A stretch of 64,000 nucleotides of DNA, from contig NC_005027.1 of the NCBI RefSeq assembly GCF_000196115.1, positions 6,816,001 to 6,880,000 on the forward strand, in the 5' to 3' direction. Below are positions 46,186-55,993 of this stretch, one piece after another; positions within the stretch are counted from its first letter, which is position 1, and every line of letters starts with the position of its first letter. The notes beneath the pieces are model-generated. The model was not told where the DNA came from, did not search any database, and was given only the letters and a program-made list of their open reading frames with translations. Both the position numbers and the translations under genes were made by a program. This stretch comes from Rhodopirellula baltica SH 1 (GTDB lineage: Bacteria > Planctomycetota > Planctomycetia > Pirellulales > Pirellulaceae).

Positions 46186-47889
46186 TCAGTGCTGCATGAT
46201 GAATTCGTTGCTGTTCAGAATCGCCCACCACATGTCTTGCAACATCTCAGGCTCATCGCCTTTGCGAGCGACCAACAGTTTGCTGGCGATCGACACTTCG
46301 TTCTTGGTCGGACGACGTGCCAAACCGCTGAGGAACAATCGCGTCACACGATCTTTCGGCGAACGACCGGTTTGACTGAGTTGATCAAGGAACGATCCCG
46401 CTTCGAGGCTGATCGCGTTCTTGGTGAGATCACCGTTGAACAACATCAACGCTTGTGGAATCGATCCATTGAAGGTGGTTGTTTCGGTTCCTTCGTCGTT
46501 TCCAAAAGCGACAACGAACTGTGACAACCAACGGCGACGTTCGGCTTCTTGTTGTTCGTAGCTGCCCTTGGATTGAGCGTTGCTGGCGGTGACCATCGAC
46601 GCGTAGAGTTGTTCAGCGCTCATCTGACGCAAATAGAACCGCGAAAATTTGGGTGACTCACCGATCGTTGGATCGTCGATCTCGTTGCTGGCACTCAGCG
46701 TCGATGCCAATTGATAGGGACGACTGAGCGTGATCCAGGTGATCAGCTTCTTCAAGTCATAACTATTCGCTCGGAATTCCTTGCCCAGGTTTTCCAGCAA
46801 CTCAGGATGCGATGATGGGTTGTGTGGACCCAGGTCATCGATCGGACGAGTGAATCCGTAGCCGAGGAACATCGACCACATTCGGTTGACGATCATTTTG
46901 TCCAAGTACTCGCTTTGCAGCATCAAGCGTCCGAGTTCTTCTCGGCGATTGACGTCTTCGACAAAGCCACTCTTTTCGATTTCGGTGCCGTCTGTGAAGA
47001 CTGGGTACGCGACCTTTTGAAGGCCGTTTCGCAGTTCGTAAAACACCAGCGCGTCTTCGGGATCGTTGGCTTCCCCGGCAAAGTCTTGGCTGACCAATTC
47101 AGCGGACTCGATGTCCTGCGTTCCATCAACGAACCGGCGTAGAGCACGGGTTTGGCGGAAGAACGCGTTGAACTCCCAAAACTTCTGTTGTTTCCACTGG
47201 TTGAACGGGTGGTTGTGGCACTGTGTGCACTGGACTTGTTGGCCCAAGAAAATTCGCGAAACGCTGCTGGTTGCGAGCGTACCTTTTTCCGCGTTGACTT
47301 TGTCGACCAAGAAGTTGACCGCGCCGTTGAAGTTGGCGTTGCCCGGTGTCGTGGACCCTTCGGCCGTGACTAATTCATAAGTCATTTGGTCATAAGTTTT
47401 GTTTCCCGCAAAGCTGTCGCGAAGATACTTCTGCATACCGGTTCGATTCGTCAAATCTCGACGGTCCGTGCCACCACTGCGGCCAATCAATAGGTTCGTC
47501 CAAACGGTGGACCAATGATTGGCATACTCTTCGGTGTAGCGATCGTCATTGAGTAATCGATCGACCAAGTTGGCTCGTTTGTTCGAATCGCGATCGCTCA
47601 TGAATTCGGACAATTCTTCGAGCGATGGAATTCGCCCGATGACATCCAAATACACTCTGCGGCACCAAGTCGCGTCGTCAGCTTCCGCGGCAGGACGGAT
47701 CGAGAAATCTCGCCAGACCTGTTCAATCGAGTCGTTGATCATCGCCACCTGAGGCGGGACCGCAGGACCGGCGGCATTCACGGCCGGAACCGTCATCGCC
47801 GATAGACACGCGAAGAATCCCGCGAACAGTAACCCTTTTGAAAACCCTCTGGAGGGCAGCCACTTGAAGGGCAGAACGAGTGATTTCAT
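46186..47889 (-). CDS. DUF1549/DUF1553 protein with CxxCH
   Basis: A 567-residue exported protein. The N-terminal signal (LLFAGFFACLSAMTVPAVNA) is followed by a DUF1549 domain with WCRRVYLDVIGRIPSLEEL and FLGQQVQCTQCHNHPFNQW, which holds a CxxCH heme-type site. The C-terminal part is DUF1553 (NRMWSMFLGYGFTRPIDDLGPHNPSSHPELLENL, LITWITLSRPYQL). This domain pair is characteristic of planctomycetes, where such genes are paired with DUF1501. It is the first gene of the minus-strand run that includes the DUF1501 and possibly the sigma-factor genes. Biochemical role unknown. Confidence 0.93.
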   Translation of the reverse strand: MKSLVLPFKWLPSRGFSKGLLFAGFFACLSAMTVPAVNAAGPAVPPQVAMINDSIEQVWRDFSIRPAAEADDATWCRRVYLDVIGRIPSLEELSEFMSDRDSNKRANLVDRLLNDDRYTEEYANHWSTVWTNLLIGRSGGTDRRDLTNRTGMQKYLRDSFAGNKTYDQMTYELVTAEGSTTPGNANFNGAVNFLVDKVNAEKGTLATSSVSRIFLGQQVQCTQCHNHPFNQWKQQKFWEFNAFFRQTRALRRFVDGTQDIESAELVSQDFAGEANDPEDALVFYELRNGLQKVAYPVFTDGTEIEKSGFVEDVNRREELGRLMLQSEYLDKMIVNRMWSMFLGYGFTRPIDDLGPHNPSSHPELLENLGKEFRANSYDLKKLITWITLSRPYQLASTLSASNEIDDPTIGESPKFSRFYLRQMSAEQLYASMVTASNAQSKGSYEQQEAERRRWLSQFVVAFGNDEGTETTTFNGSIPQALMLFNGDLTKNAISLEAGSFLDQLSQTGRSPKDRVTRLFLSGLARRPTKNEVSIASKLLVARKGDEPEMLQDMWWAILNSNEFIMQH

Positions 47890-48363
47890 GAAGACGCTCG
47901 GGAATCGAAGAAAAGATTGGACCCATCTGCCGGCCGAAAAAGCAAACCGGGGAGTGGTCAGACACCAATCGCTGCTGAATGCCGCCAGGTGGAATCACCG
48001 ACTCATTGCGTCCTGCAAACGGCAACGCGTTCTGGGCCAGTAAAGATAGAACGATTGGGTTCTAGCGATGTACCCACCGGCATTGAGCATGGTGTCGACC
48101 GCCTCTCATCTTAATCCAAGCAGGATGGGAACCGGACCGAACTCCTCTAGGGGCAGGAGAAAACGCGGTTCCGAGCGTGTCGACGTGGCCGGATGTTTCG
48201 ATTTTCCGGGGGGAGCGATGGCCACGTTGGCGGAGTGGCGAATGGCCTCGCCGCCAACCTCTTTCCGCATTTGCACGACGGGAATCTCCGCTCGCAGATG
48301 AAATCCTGATGAATTAGGTGAGCGAAGATTGGCCCTGAGTTCTTGATCGCTGTCGTGATTCGC
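47890..48363. other. Intergenic region, probable promoter zone of the DUF1549/DUF1501 run
   Basis: A 474-bp gap between two minus-strand genes. It must contain the promoter of the DUF1549 gene, but I see no clear promoter boxes, RNA gene, long repeat or convincing small gene. Short open frames here lack coding character. Confidence 0.4.
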
Positions 48364-49398
48364 TCAGTGTGAAATGCGAATTCGGCAGAGCTTGTCGTCG
48401 GCGGTCATGTACAGCCAATTTTCGTCGCTGTCGAAAGTGCAATTGCTGGTGCGTCCGCCGGTGATGATTCGTCCCAGCAATTTGCCTTCCGAAGTCATCA
48501 CGTAAATGCCACCTGGTCCACTGGCGAACAAAGTTCCGTCACTGTGAATCGCCATCCCATCAGGAAGACCGGGGAACTCCTTCATCGCGTCGCTCGCGTT
48601 GCCAAGCACACGGCGCTGGCCCAGCGTTCCGTTTGACTTCAGCGGGAACGCCATCCAAATCGGCTCTTGAGGATCGCTCTGCGCGACATACAACGTCGAC
48701 TCATCGGGTGACAATCCGATGCCGTTGGGGCGAGCGATTGAATCCGTCAGAAGTGTTATGTCGCCTGTTTTGGTGACACGGTACACACCACAGAAATCGA
48801 GTTCACGTCGCTTGTCTTCCGCGCGCTCGGGCAAACCATAAGGCGGGTCGGTGAAGTACAAGTTGCCGGCTTTGTCGAACACCAGATCGTTGGGGCTGTT
48901 GAGCCGTTTGCCTTGATAGTTGTCGACAATCGTTCGTTTGCCACCGTCGACGGTCAGGACCGACACGCGGCGGTCACCGTGTTCGCACATCACCAAGCGA
49001 CCTTTTGCATCCAGCATCAAACCATTGCTGCCGGGTTCCAAACCATAGTACGTGTTGCCGGTGTAACCGCTGGGTTGCAAGAACAACTCAACGCCCTCGC
49101 TCTCACTCCAACGAAAGATGCTGTTGCGAGGAATGTCGCTGAACAACAAGGAACCTTCACCACCGTCCTCTTTTGAGGGAACCCAAACGGGGCCTTCGGT
49201 CCAAGTGAAACCGGCGGCAAGCACTTCGATCTTGGTTCCCTTTGCGACGTATTGATCCAGCGAATCATCCAGACGTTCAACTTTGCCGATGGTCGATGGC
49301 GTTTGGGCAATCGCTCCGGAGCAAGGCATTAGCGACATCATGGAAGCAGCAATCGCCATGAAAGCGACGCGGCGATGACAAAGGGAAAGAGACATCAT
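48364..49398 (-). CDS. SMP-30/gluconolactonase family secreted protein
   Basis: A 344-residue beta-propeller protein. The ATG at 49398 gives a clear signal peptide (RRVAFMAIAASMMSLMPCSGAIAQ). Conserved family segments include FTWTEGPVWVP with the metal-binding Glu, LLFSDIPRNSIFRW, GSNGLMLDAKGRLVMCEHGDRRV, LNSPNDLVFDKAGNLYFTDPPYG with the metal-binding Asn, and RPNGIGLSPDESTLYV. Such enzymes hydrolyse sugar lactones; the periplasmic location suggests a role in polysaccharide or sugar breakdown. It stands alone, flanked by gaps of over 200 bp. Confidence 0.9.
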   Translation of the reverse strand: MMSLSLCHRRVAFMAIAASMMSLMPCSGAIAQTPSTIGKVERLDDSLDQYVAKGTKIEVLAAGFTWTEGPVWVPSKEDGGEGSLLFSDIPRNSIFRWSESEGVELFLQPSGYTGNTYYGLEPGSNGLMLDAKGRLVMCEHGDRRVSVLTVDGGKRTIVDNYQGKRLNSPNDLVFDKAGNLYFTDPPYGLPERAEDKRRELDFCGVYRVTKTGDITLLTDSIARPNGIGLSPDESTLYVAQSDPQEPIWMAFPLKSNGTLGQRRVLGNASDAMKEFPGLPDGMAIHSDGTLFASGPGGIYVMTSEGKLLGRIITGGRTSNCTFDSDENWLYMTADDKLCRIRISH

Positions 49399-49611
49399 GT
49401 TGGGGATCTCGATTAGGAGGGTGGGGATGGAAGGATGGGTGGCGAAGCATCTTATCCACGACACTGGCGCGACACAAATTTGGCGGTCATGTTCCCCCAG
49501 ACGCGAGGCATCGATCGTGCACTCGCGAATTTGGTCGGTGCAGTCTTCCACGGGTGTCGACCCGGCCGAAGCACGCCGGGTTTGAACCTTCGTGACCTGA
49601 TTTCAAGGGCA

Positions 49612-52329
49612 TCACTTTTCGGCGGAGTACCGGATGTCGCCTCGGCGTAATCGGGCTTGCCACTTTTTGATGTCGCTGTTTCGACGAGCCACATTTTCTT
49701 GGTCGGGACGATACCCCAGCGTTTCACCCACGATGTCTCGCAAGTTTTCAATTGCCAGAACTCGGACCGACATCGAGCTCGAATTCAGATATTCGATCAG
49801 CTTCGCATCCGCACCCGCTTCGAGTTGGTCGTTGTTGTAACCAACCAGCAGTTCAAACAAGGTTTCATCGTCCGCTTGTTCGGCTTGTTGAATGGCGTCG
49901 TCGATTGCTTTGGCCGCCCGAGCATCCGATGCCATGTGTTGGCGAAGTTGTCGAAAGTGCTCGGTGAAGTACAACCGGTGCCGCGGCGTGCTGAGGATCC
50001 CTGTCGCGCCGAAGTACACATCCGCTCGACCGATCAGCAGCAGTGTTTGTGCGGCCAAGGCTGATACTTCGACGCGTCGAAACGCCATCGCTTCACGAAG
50101 TTCTTTCTCGAGTTCTTTGTCATCGAACGAACCATCACGGCTGACGAATTCCAACAGTCCTTCGCGGGCAGAAGTGACCAACAAGTCAGCTTTTTCGGGT
50201 GGATCGATCCAATTTGGCAATCGTTCCACATCGCTCACCTCAGCGGCCGACTTGCCACGTCCTTGCCATTGTTGTCCGGACGCAAGCGTCACCGTCTCGG
50301 GACCGGCCTCGGCGTCGTCCTCTTCGAGTGGCTGCTCCTTCAGTTCGACGGTGCCTTGGACTGCGATAACTCGGTAAACAGGCATTCGGTTAGCGGGCAC
50401 ACGTGGGTCCATTCCCAACGGTCGAAAGTGAGTCACTTCAATTGCCAAAACCGTTTGAGATTCGGGCATGGTCATCTCGATTGTGCGAGGTCCCAATTCC
50501 CAAACCGCCGTCACGTTTTCTTGCGTCGATGCCAACAGCAATCGGCCGTCATGCAATCGAGTGATGGTTTTCGCAAGCTCAGGTGCTGCAGGAGCCGCGT
50601 CCTCGTCCACCTCTTCGATTGCGGCCGCTTCTTCCGATGCGGCGGGCTGCGCAGTTGTCATTTGCGAGATCGACAATCGTGTCGGTCCGGCGAGTGTCCA
50701 TTCGAGACCTTGATCACCCGCCAGGATCGGGCGGTACAACGATGGGGCCAGGATGGTTTGGCCGGCCGATACAAATCGCAGGCGGTCGTCCGCTGGAGCG
50801 TCTGCTTTTTCTTCCTCGCTTTCATCGGCGGCCTTGTTCTTGGCGGGCCACAAGCGACGCCAACCGGCGGTATTGACCGAAGCGGTTTCATCATCGGATT
50901 CGGTCGAGTTGGCGAACGTGTCTTGAGCCAACACGACCGATTGCTCGTTCACCAAGTAAGCCACCTGCGTTCCATCGGCAACGCTTTCAGAGGTCGGTGT
51001 TTCTGGCTGACTGATCTCATCGGCGGCTGCGACCGAATCGGTCGGCGTGGTCTCAGGTGGTGTCATGCCAGGTGGAATCGGTGGTGCCGCATCGACCGCT
51101 TCCGGCATATCCGCGATTGCAGCGTCGGCCACATCTTCTCCAGTTGATGATGTCTCGTTTGAACCTGGGGCGGCGGGTTCTGCTTTGGGCTCGGGCTCGG
51201 GCTTGGGGTCAGTCGCTGCCGGAGTGTCAGTTGCCGGAGTGTCCATTGCCGTGATGGGAGCATCGCTGGGCGAGGTGCCTTGATCGGATGAGGCTGCTGT
51301 GTCGGTGCTGTCAGAACCTGCATAGGGTTCTTTTGTCGTACTCGGTTTCGGAGTTGTCGATTCTGAAATGGTCGGCGAGGTGGACTGTTGGGTTTTAGTT
51401 CCGGGCGTTGGAGCAGTGGGTGTGGCGTCCACTTCGGTGTTGTTGACCGTCTCGTCGTTCAACTTGTCTTGCTCCGCCATGCGACGGTCGCTCAGCGGGG
51501 CGAAGATTTTGCCGAGTGCAAAGAGCAGGACGGCAACCAAAGCTAACGAAACCAACCAAGGTGTGATTCGTGAAGGACGCACCATGCCGCCATAGCCATC
51601 CTCGCGCATCATCGCTCGTGTGGTCCGAGCAACCAATTCAGCTTCGGATCGCGACGAGGATGGCGTCGCAGAATGCCCCACCGGGTTTCGGAGTCGGGTT
51701 GGGGCATCGGCCACACCGGAATCGCTCGGGCCGACCGGAGAGATTGGTTGTCCTGAATGCGTGTCGTCTTGTCCGATGGTGACCGCATCGACGGAAGCCA
51801 CTTCGCCGGGGACTTCCGTCGCACCCTTCTCATCGCCGGGGATGTCCAACGAAGAATAAGAAGCCGTTTCCGCACTTGCGATCGTTTTGGATGGACTCGC
51901 GTCGGGGGCTCGCTCAATTTGTTGTTCCATGTTGCGAAGCGCTTCGCTGGAGGGCAACGCATAAATCCGCTCCTTCAATCCATCGCCAACTCGTGCGGGT
52001 TGGCCCAGCACCATCGTCAGAATTTGGTGGCACGCCGCGGCCTCGGCCAACGTCGTGTCGGATTCCAAGCAAACTCGTTCGACCTCCGCGATTTGTTCTG
52101 CCGACAGGGTGCTGTCCAGGTACTCGCTGATGACGTTGGCATTTTCCAACGGGCCGACCGCATCTGGTGACAAGGCCCCCAAACTAGGGTGATCCATTGC
52201 GGATTGGATTCGAGCGACCAGTGAGGTGGCGTAGCTGCTTTCGTCAATCTTTTGCTTCAATAACTTCGCATCTTGGTCGTCGAGCATGTCGTCGAGGTAG
52301 GCCAGCAAGGTTCGAAGGGTCAAACGCAT
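49612..52329 (-). CDS. Large membrane-anchored protein with anti-sigma-like N-terminus, unknown function
   Basis: A 905-residue protein. The N-terminal ~120 residues are acidic and helical (LLAYLDDMLDDQDAKLLKQKI, VISEYLDSTLSAEQIAEVERVC), resembling the N-terminal domains that planctomycetes use in putative anti-sigma or scaffold proteins. One membrane helix lies at about 256-276 (PWLVSLALVAVLLFALG). A long Thr/Pro/Ser/Glu-rich stalk spans about 290-460. Beta-rich C-terminal regions contain IEMTMPESQTVLAIEVTHFRPLG and a helical end. A FecR-like periplasmic domain is possible from the YRVIAVQGTVELKE stretch. No sigma gene is adjacent. Divergent from purM. Confidence 0.7.
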   Translation of the reverse strand: MRLTLRTLLAYLDDMLDDQDAKLLKQKIDESSYATSLVARIQSAMDHPSLGALSPDAVGPLENANVISEYLDSTLSAEQIAEVERVCLESDTTLAEAAACHQILTMVLGQPARVGDGLKERIYALPSSEALRNMEQQIERAPDASPSKTIASAETASYSSLDIPGDEKGATEVPGEVASVDAVTIGQDDTHSGQPISPVGPSDSGVADAPTRLRNPVGHSATPSSSRSEAELVARTTRAMMREDGYGGMVRPSRITPWLVSLALVAVLLFALGKIFAPLSDRRMAEQDKLNDETVNNTEVDATPTAPTPGTKTQQSTSPTISESTTPKPSTTKEPYAGSDSTDTAASSDQGTSPSDAPITAMDTPATDTPAATDPKPEPEPKAEPAAPGSNETSSTGEDVADAAIADMPEAVDAAPPIPPGMTPPETTPTDSVAAADEISQPETPTSESVADGTQVAYLVNEQSVVLAQDTFANSTESDDETASVNTAGWRRLWPAKNKAADESEEEKADAPADDRLRFVSAGQTILAPSLYRPILAGDQGLEWTLAGPTRLSISQMTTAQPAASEEAAAIEEVDEDAAPAAPELAKTITRLHDGRLLLASTQENVTAVWELGPRTIEMTMPESQTVLAIEVTHFRPLGMDPRVPANRMPVYRVIAVQGTVELKEQPLEEDDAEAGPETVTLASGQQWQGRGKSAAEVSDVERLPNWIDPPEKADLLVTSAREGLLEFVSRDGSFDDKELEKELREAMAFRRVEVSALAAQTLLLIGRADVYFGATGILSTPRHRLYFTEHFRQLRQHMASDARAAKAIDDAIQQAEQADDETLFELLVGYNNDQLEAGADAKLIEYLNSSSMSVRVLAIENLRDIVGETLGYRPDQENVARRNSDIKKWQARLRRGDIRYSAEK

Positions 52330-52594
52330 CGGACAATTCCGGTGAAAAAAAGCGAGCCGGCAGAGCGGCAGTAGCAGTCAAAAAAACAATCGATTTCGTC
52401 GAAAGACATCGCGATTAGGATGGCCTCCACCCTTGTTAGTGACGTCGGGGAAGCAAATCCGTGCAGAGAAATCCGAAAATCAGGCAGGAATCCGATCGAG
52501 ACACGCCATTTCGGGGCCCGGTCTCGTCATTTCGAGGTTCGCCGGTCATGATTGGGCGTTTCCAAGCCCGTCCTCCCCGTCAAATTTCTCGTTC

Positions 52595-53674
52595 ATGGCT
52601 TCGACCTACAAAGACGCCGGCGTCGATCTGGATGTCTACGCTGAATCGATGAGCCGCTTGCCTCGGCTGATGCACCGTACGTTCAGCCCCCGCGTCATGC
52701 CCAGTGACGGTGGTTTCGCCGGACTGTTTCGCTTGGATTTTCCCGGCAAATTGTTCGCTCGTAACTACGAAGAACCGGTTCTGGTCAGCGGCACCGACGG
52801 TGTTGGGACCAAGCTGAAAATCGCTCAGACGATGAACCAGCACGAAACGGTTGGCATCGATCTGGTCGCGATGTGCGTCAACGATTTGATCTGTACCGGT
52901 GCCGAGCCTCTGTTCTTCCTCGATTACGTGGCAATGGGGCGAGACGATCCCGCACGTTTGGAACGCATCGTTCAAGGCATCAGCGATGGTTGCGTCGATG
53001 GCGACTTGGCACTGCTCGGTGGCGAAACCGCGATCATGCCCGACATGTATGGCACCGACGACTATGACTTGGCCGGATTCGCGGTGGGCGTCGTCGAACG
53101 TAAACGATTGGTCGATGGGCATCTGATCGCCCCCGGTGACGTTGTGTTGGGACTGCAAGCATCCGGATTGCACAGCAACGGTTTCTCACTGGTTCGAAAA
53201 ATCATTGCTGATCATGGGCACCAATGGAGCGATGTGATCGACGAACTGAACCAAGACACGAAGACACCTGAAACGTTGGCACAAGTCTGCCTGCGTCCGA
53301 CCAAAATTTATGTTTCGGCAATCCGGTCGATCCAGTCGCATTACCGAGTCAAGCAAGTCCTGCATGGGATCGCCCACATCACCGGCGGTGGCATCGAGGA
53401 AAACCTGGACCGAATCTTGCCGCCGGGCGTGAATGCAGAAATCGATCCGAACGCTTGGACTCCCAATCCAATTTTCCAGTGGCTGCAACAAACCGGCGAT
53501 GTGGCAACCTCGGAAATGCGACGTGTCTTCAACATGGGCATCGGCATGGCCGTTGTGGTCAACGAGTACTATGCCGCCAGTGTCGCCAGCCAAGTTGCCA
53601 AGGCCGGAATCGAATGCTCTCCCATCGGCCGAATCGTCGAAGGGTCTTCCAAGGTGGTCTACAAGGAAGCCTGA
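52595..53674 (+). CDS. purM: Phosphoribosylformylglycinamidine cyclo-ligase (AIR synthetase)
   Basis: Makes aminoimidazole ribotide from FGAM with ATP, step five of purine synthesis. The 359-residue protein begins at the ATG at 52595; longer frames upstream lack coding character. Family motifs are YKDAGVD at the N-terminus, the nucleotide/substrate loop [14 protein letters not shown] near residue 66, [21 protein letters not shown] near 91, [13 protein letters not shown] near 142, and [17 protein letters not shown] near 256. It is slightly longer than E. coli PurM. It stands as a single gene, divergent from the 905-residue protein gene. Confidence 0.95.
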
Positions 53675-53757
53675 GCGAAAGTCATTCGCTGTCTTATAAG
53701 GCACCTCGCGAGGCCGGTCTTCGCGAGTCGGGTGGACCGCAAGTGAGCTGTTGATTT

Positions 53758-53841
53758 GATCAGCCGTACCGCGTTAGCGGCGGTTAACCGGATGCCAACC
53801 GAAGCTGACGCCCATTGGCTACTAACGCCGACCGGCTGATC
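53758..53841. repeat. Imperfect long inverted repeat between purM and the glycosylase
   Basis: GATCAGCCG near 53758 and its complement CGGCTGATC near 53832 bound an 84-bp segment. The arms extend imperfectly inward over a CGTTAG/CTAACG region. This looks like one of the hairpin repeats scattered in Rhodopirellula-like genomes, and could slow read-through from purM. Confidence 0.5.
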
Positions 53842-53941
53842 GTTGTCATTTGAGATGCGACAGAATCAACAGGCCGCTAGACGCTTGGCTAAAGTCGTTC
53901 GTCAGCGTTCTCTCCCGCCCAAATCACCTCGTCAGCCTGTC

Positions 53942-54727
53942 ATGCCTGAAGGACACAAGACTCACTATCTAGCTCGCGAGCACAACCAGCGCTACGCGGG
54001 GGAACGGTTGGATGTCTCCAGTCCGCAGGGTCGGTTCAGCGATGGAGCCCGCGCCGTCAGCGGTCGTGTGCTCGAATCAGTGCGAGCTGCTGGCAAACAC
54101 TTGTTCTATGAGTTTGAGGGGAACCGTATCGTTCACGTTCACTTGGGACGTTACGGAAGCTATGTCGAACAAACGTCGCCACCTGAACCGCCGCAGGGGC
54201 AAGTCCGCCTGCGAGCGATCAGCCCGACGCATACGTTGGATCTTCGTGGCCCGAGTCAGTGCCGTTTGATTGATTCGGAGGTCCAGAAATCGATTTGTGA
54301 TTCCCTGGGTCCTGACCCGCTCAGCGGTGGCAAAAAGACTGAGGTTTGGTCGGCGATTTCGGCAAGCGGCAAACCCATCGGCGGTTTGCTGCTGGATCAA
54401 TCCATCGTCGCTGGTGTGGGCAATATCTTTCGAGCCGAAGCCCTGTTCGAGACCGGATTGGATCCCCACATCCCCGGCAACAAACTCTCACCAGACCAAT
54501 TCACGCGGCTTTGGAAATCGCTGGTGAAGATGATGAAATTGGGGCTGAAACACGGCCGCATCATCACCGTCACTGCGAAAGAAGCGGGCAAGCCATTGAA
54601 GGAGTTGGCTGGCAACGAGCGTTTTCGTATCTACGGCAAAATGGATTGCCCGCAGTGCGGAGGCAGCATCGCGGTGGACTCGGTCGCATCGCGAAAAATG
54701 CATTGGTGCCCGGAATGTCAGAGCTGA
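53942..54727 (+). CDS. Fpg/Nei-family DNA glycosylase/AP lyase
   Basis: Base-excision repair enzyme removing oxidised bases. The ATG at 53942 is decisive: after Met removal the protein begins PEGHKTHYLAREH, and the family requires N-terminal Pro and Glu as catalytic residues. A conserved Lys lies in AAGKHLFYEF near residue 51. The helix-two-turn-helix is GVGNIFRAEALFETGLDP. The C-terminal zinc finger has CPQC and CPEC pairs, with the DNA-contacting Arg in ASRKMHWCP. At 261 residues and with PEGHK it is closer to endonuclease VIII (Nei) than to MutM. Longer frames upstream would bury the catalytic Pro. Confidence 0.92.
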   Translation: MPEGHKTHYLAREHNQRYAGERLDVSSPQGRFSDGARAVSGRVLESVRAAGKHLFYEFEGNRIVHVHLGRYGSYVEQTSPPEPPQGQVRLRAISPTHTLDLRGPSQCRLIDSEVQKSICDSLGPDPLSGGKKTEVWSAISASGKPIGGLLLDQSIVAGVGNIFRAEALFETGLDPHIPGNKLSPDQFTRLWKSLVKMMKLGLKHGRIITVTAKEAGKPLKELAGNERFRIYGKMDCPQCGGSIAVDSVASRKMHWCPECQS

Positions 54728-54818
54728 ACCGCTCGTCGGTTTGGTTGGTCCGATTCGGTGGATGACCAAGCGGTGCGCAGGGGAAGTGTGCGTCTTTGTT
54801 TTTTTGCGACCGCGCATA

Positions 54819-54860
54819 GAAAAACCCTCGCATTCAAAACCGAAGTTTCAAACGCGAGGG
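54819..54860 (-). terminator. Intrinsic terminator with UUCG loop for the Cys-rich gene
   Basis: On the minus strand, CCCTCGCGTTTGAAAC and GTTTTGAATGCGAGGG pair around a UUCG tetraloop and are followed by five T residues. It lies about 80 bp after the stop codon of the Cys-rich protein gene. The stable UUCG loop makes this one of the clearest terminators in the window. Confidence 0.88.
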
Positions 54861-54940
54861 CAATCGGAATCTCAAGGGTGACTCAGTTTGTGGCTTCGTA
54901 CACGAACCGAGTCATTTGAGTCAGTGTTGGGTTCTTCGGC

Positions 54941-55453
54941 TCAGTGTCCGCAACCGCAAGCTGGTGCTTCGAAGCCACAGGAAGGCTCGACGTACTCGCA
55001 ACCGCAAGTTGGCTCAACGATGTCACATCCGCTGTCGCAGCAAGCGTTCTTGCGGCTGAACAACTTCTTGAACAGGCCCATTACAGGACGATCGCAGCAA
55101 GGTGCGCTGTCGCAGCAAGGGTCGACAACTTCGCAACCGCAAACGGGTTCGCAAACTGGCTCACATCCGCAGACAGGCTCACAAACTGGTTCGCAGCAAG
55201 CGTCGCAACCGTGCTTCTTAGCGAACAAACGCTGAAGCAAGCCTTGTTTTGGTGCACAGCAAGGTTCGACAACTTCGCAACCACAAACTGGTTCGCAGAT
55301 TGGCTCGCAACCGCAAGTTGGTTCGCAAGCGACGTCGCAGCCACTGTCACATCCGCCGAACAACGACTTCAGGTGTCCGAAAGCACTTGCTTCTTGAACG
55401 TTACAAGCGACGACAGCCAAGGCCAAAACGGCAGGAACGAGGAAACGGCTCAT
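54941..55453 (-). CDS. Cysteine-rich secreted repeat protein
   Basis: A 170-residue exported protein. The ATG at 55453 has a GGAG Shine-Dalgarno sequence nine bases upstream and opens a good signal peptide (MSRFLVPAVLALAVVACN). That peptide could be cleaved after EASA, or at the VVAC lipobox. The mature part has 31 Cys, mostly as CEPVCGCEPVC-type units. It contains three copies of a Leu/Phe/Lys module before a Cys cluster (LKSLFGGCDSGC, LQRLFAKKHGCDACC, FKKLFSRKNACCDSGC). The many Cys could form disulfides or bind metal. I know no function for this family. Confidence 0.8.
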   Translation of the reverse strand: MSRFLVPAVLALAVVACNVQEASAFGHLKSLFGGCDSGCDVACEPTCGCEPICEPVCGCEVVEPCCAPKQGLLQRLFAKKHGCDACCEPVCEPVCGCEPVCEPVCGCEVVDPCCDSAPCCDRPVMGLFKKLFSRKNACCDSGCDIVEPTCGCEYVEPSCGFEAPACGCGH

Positions 55454-55993
55454 AGGGAATCTCCATGGAAGGTTTGGTTTTAAATTGGTCGTCCGTGGAA
55501 CCACTTGTTTGCGTTGGGCAAACCTTGCTGGGAGGCAATCGGTGTCCGGGACACACCTAGATATCGGACATTCCACAAGACCATGCGGTGGAATCTTTCC
55601 ACAATGGTCGCAAGTCGGTGTTTTCGCGTTCGGGACAGCAGGGTTGCTCCGGCTAACGGCAAAGCAACGGATGCACGAATCGAGAACAAATTCTTGGACC
55701 TTTTTTAGGTCGAATTTGTTTGACCGCGCATCGAACGCGCGCAGCAAGTCTAGGTTTGAAAACACACGGATGCCTTCGAAAAGATTGTCCCGACCGTCTC
55801 CGGGCGGAAATGTGCCCTTTCAGCCGCGAAAATCGCTGTGATCGGCCCTGGTTTGCTTCCTCGTACCCCTCTGTAAACGGGGCGGAGGCAAATTTGTTAC
55901 GGTCTCGCTTCGTCGGGTCGCTACAATCAATCTCCATCTTGAATGCATCTCTCCCACGGGGACCAGCACCTCCTCGCTTTCGGTTTCGGCTGA
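55454..55993. other. Divergent intergenic region between the Cys-rich gene and the htrA-like gene
   Basis: This 540-bp gap holds both divergent promoters, but no strong box pair was found. The only clear structure is a GC-rich palindromic stretch near 55727-55745 (CGCGC arms around CATCGAA). Apparent longer frames reading through this gap lack a signal peptide and are unlikely to be genes. Confidence 0.4.

Noticed and set aside
47890-48363. tRNA or small RNA gene in the large gap before the DUF1549 gene
   Set aside because: No cloverleaf, T-loop sequence or strong hairpin with T-tract could be found on either strand.
55454-55765. Extension of the Cys-rich protein by 104 residues upstream
   Set aside because: The extension lacks coding character and would bury a clear signal peptide that has its own Shine-Dalgarno sequence at 55453.
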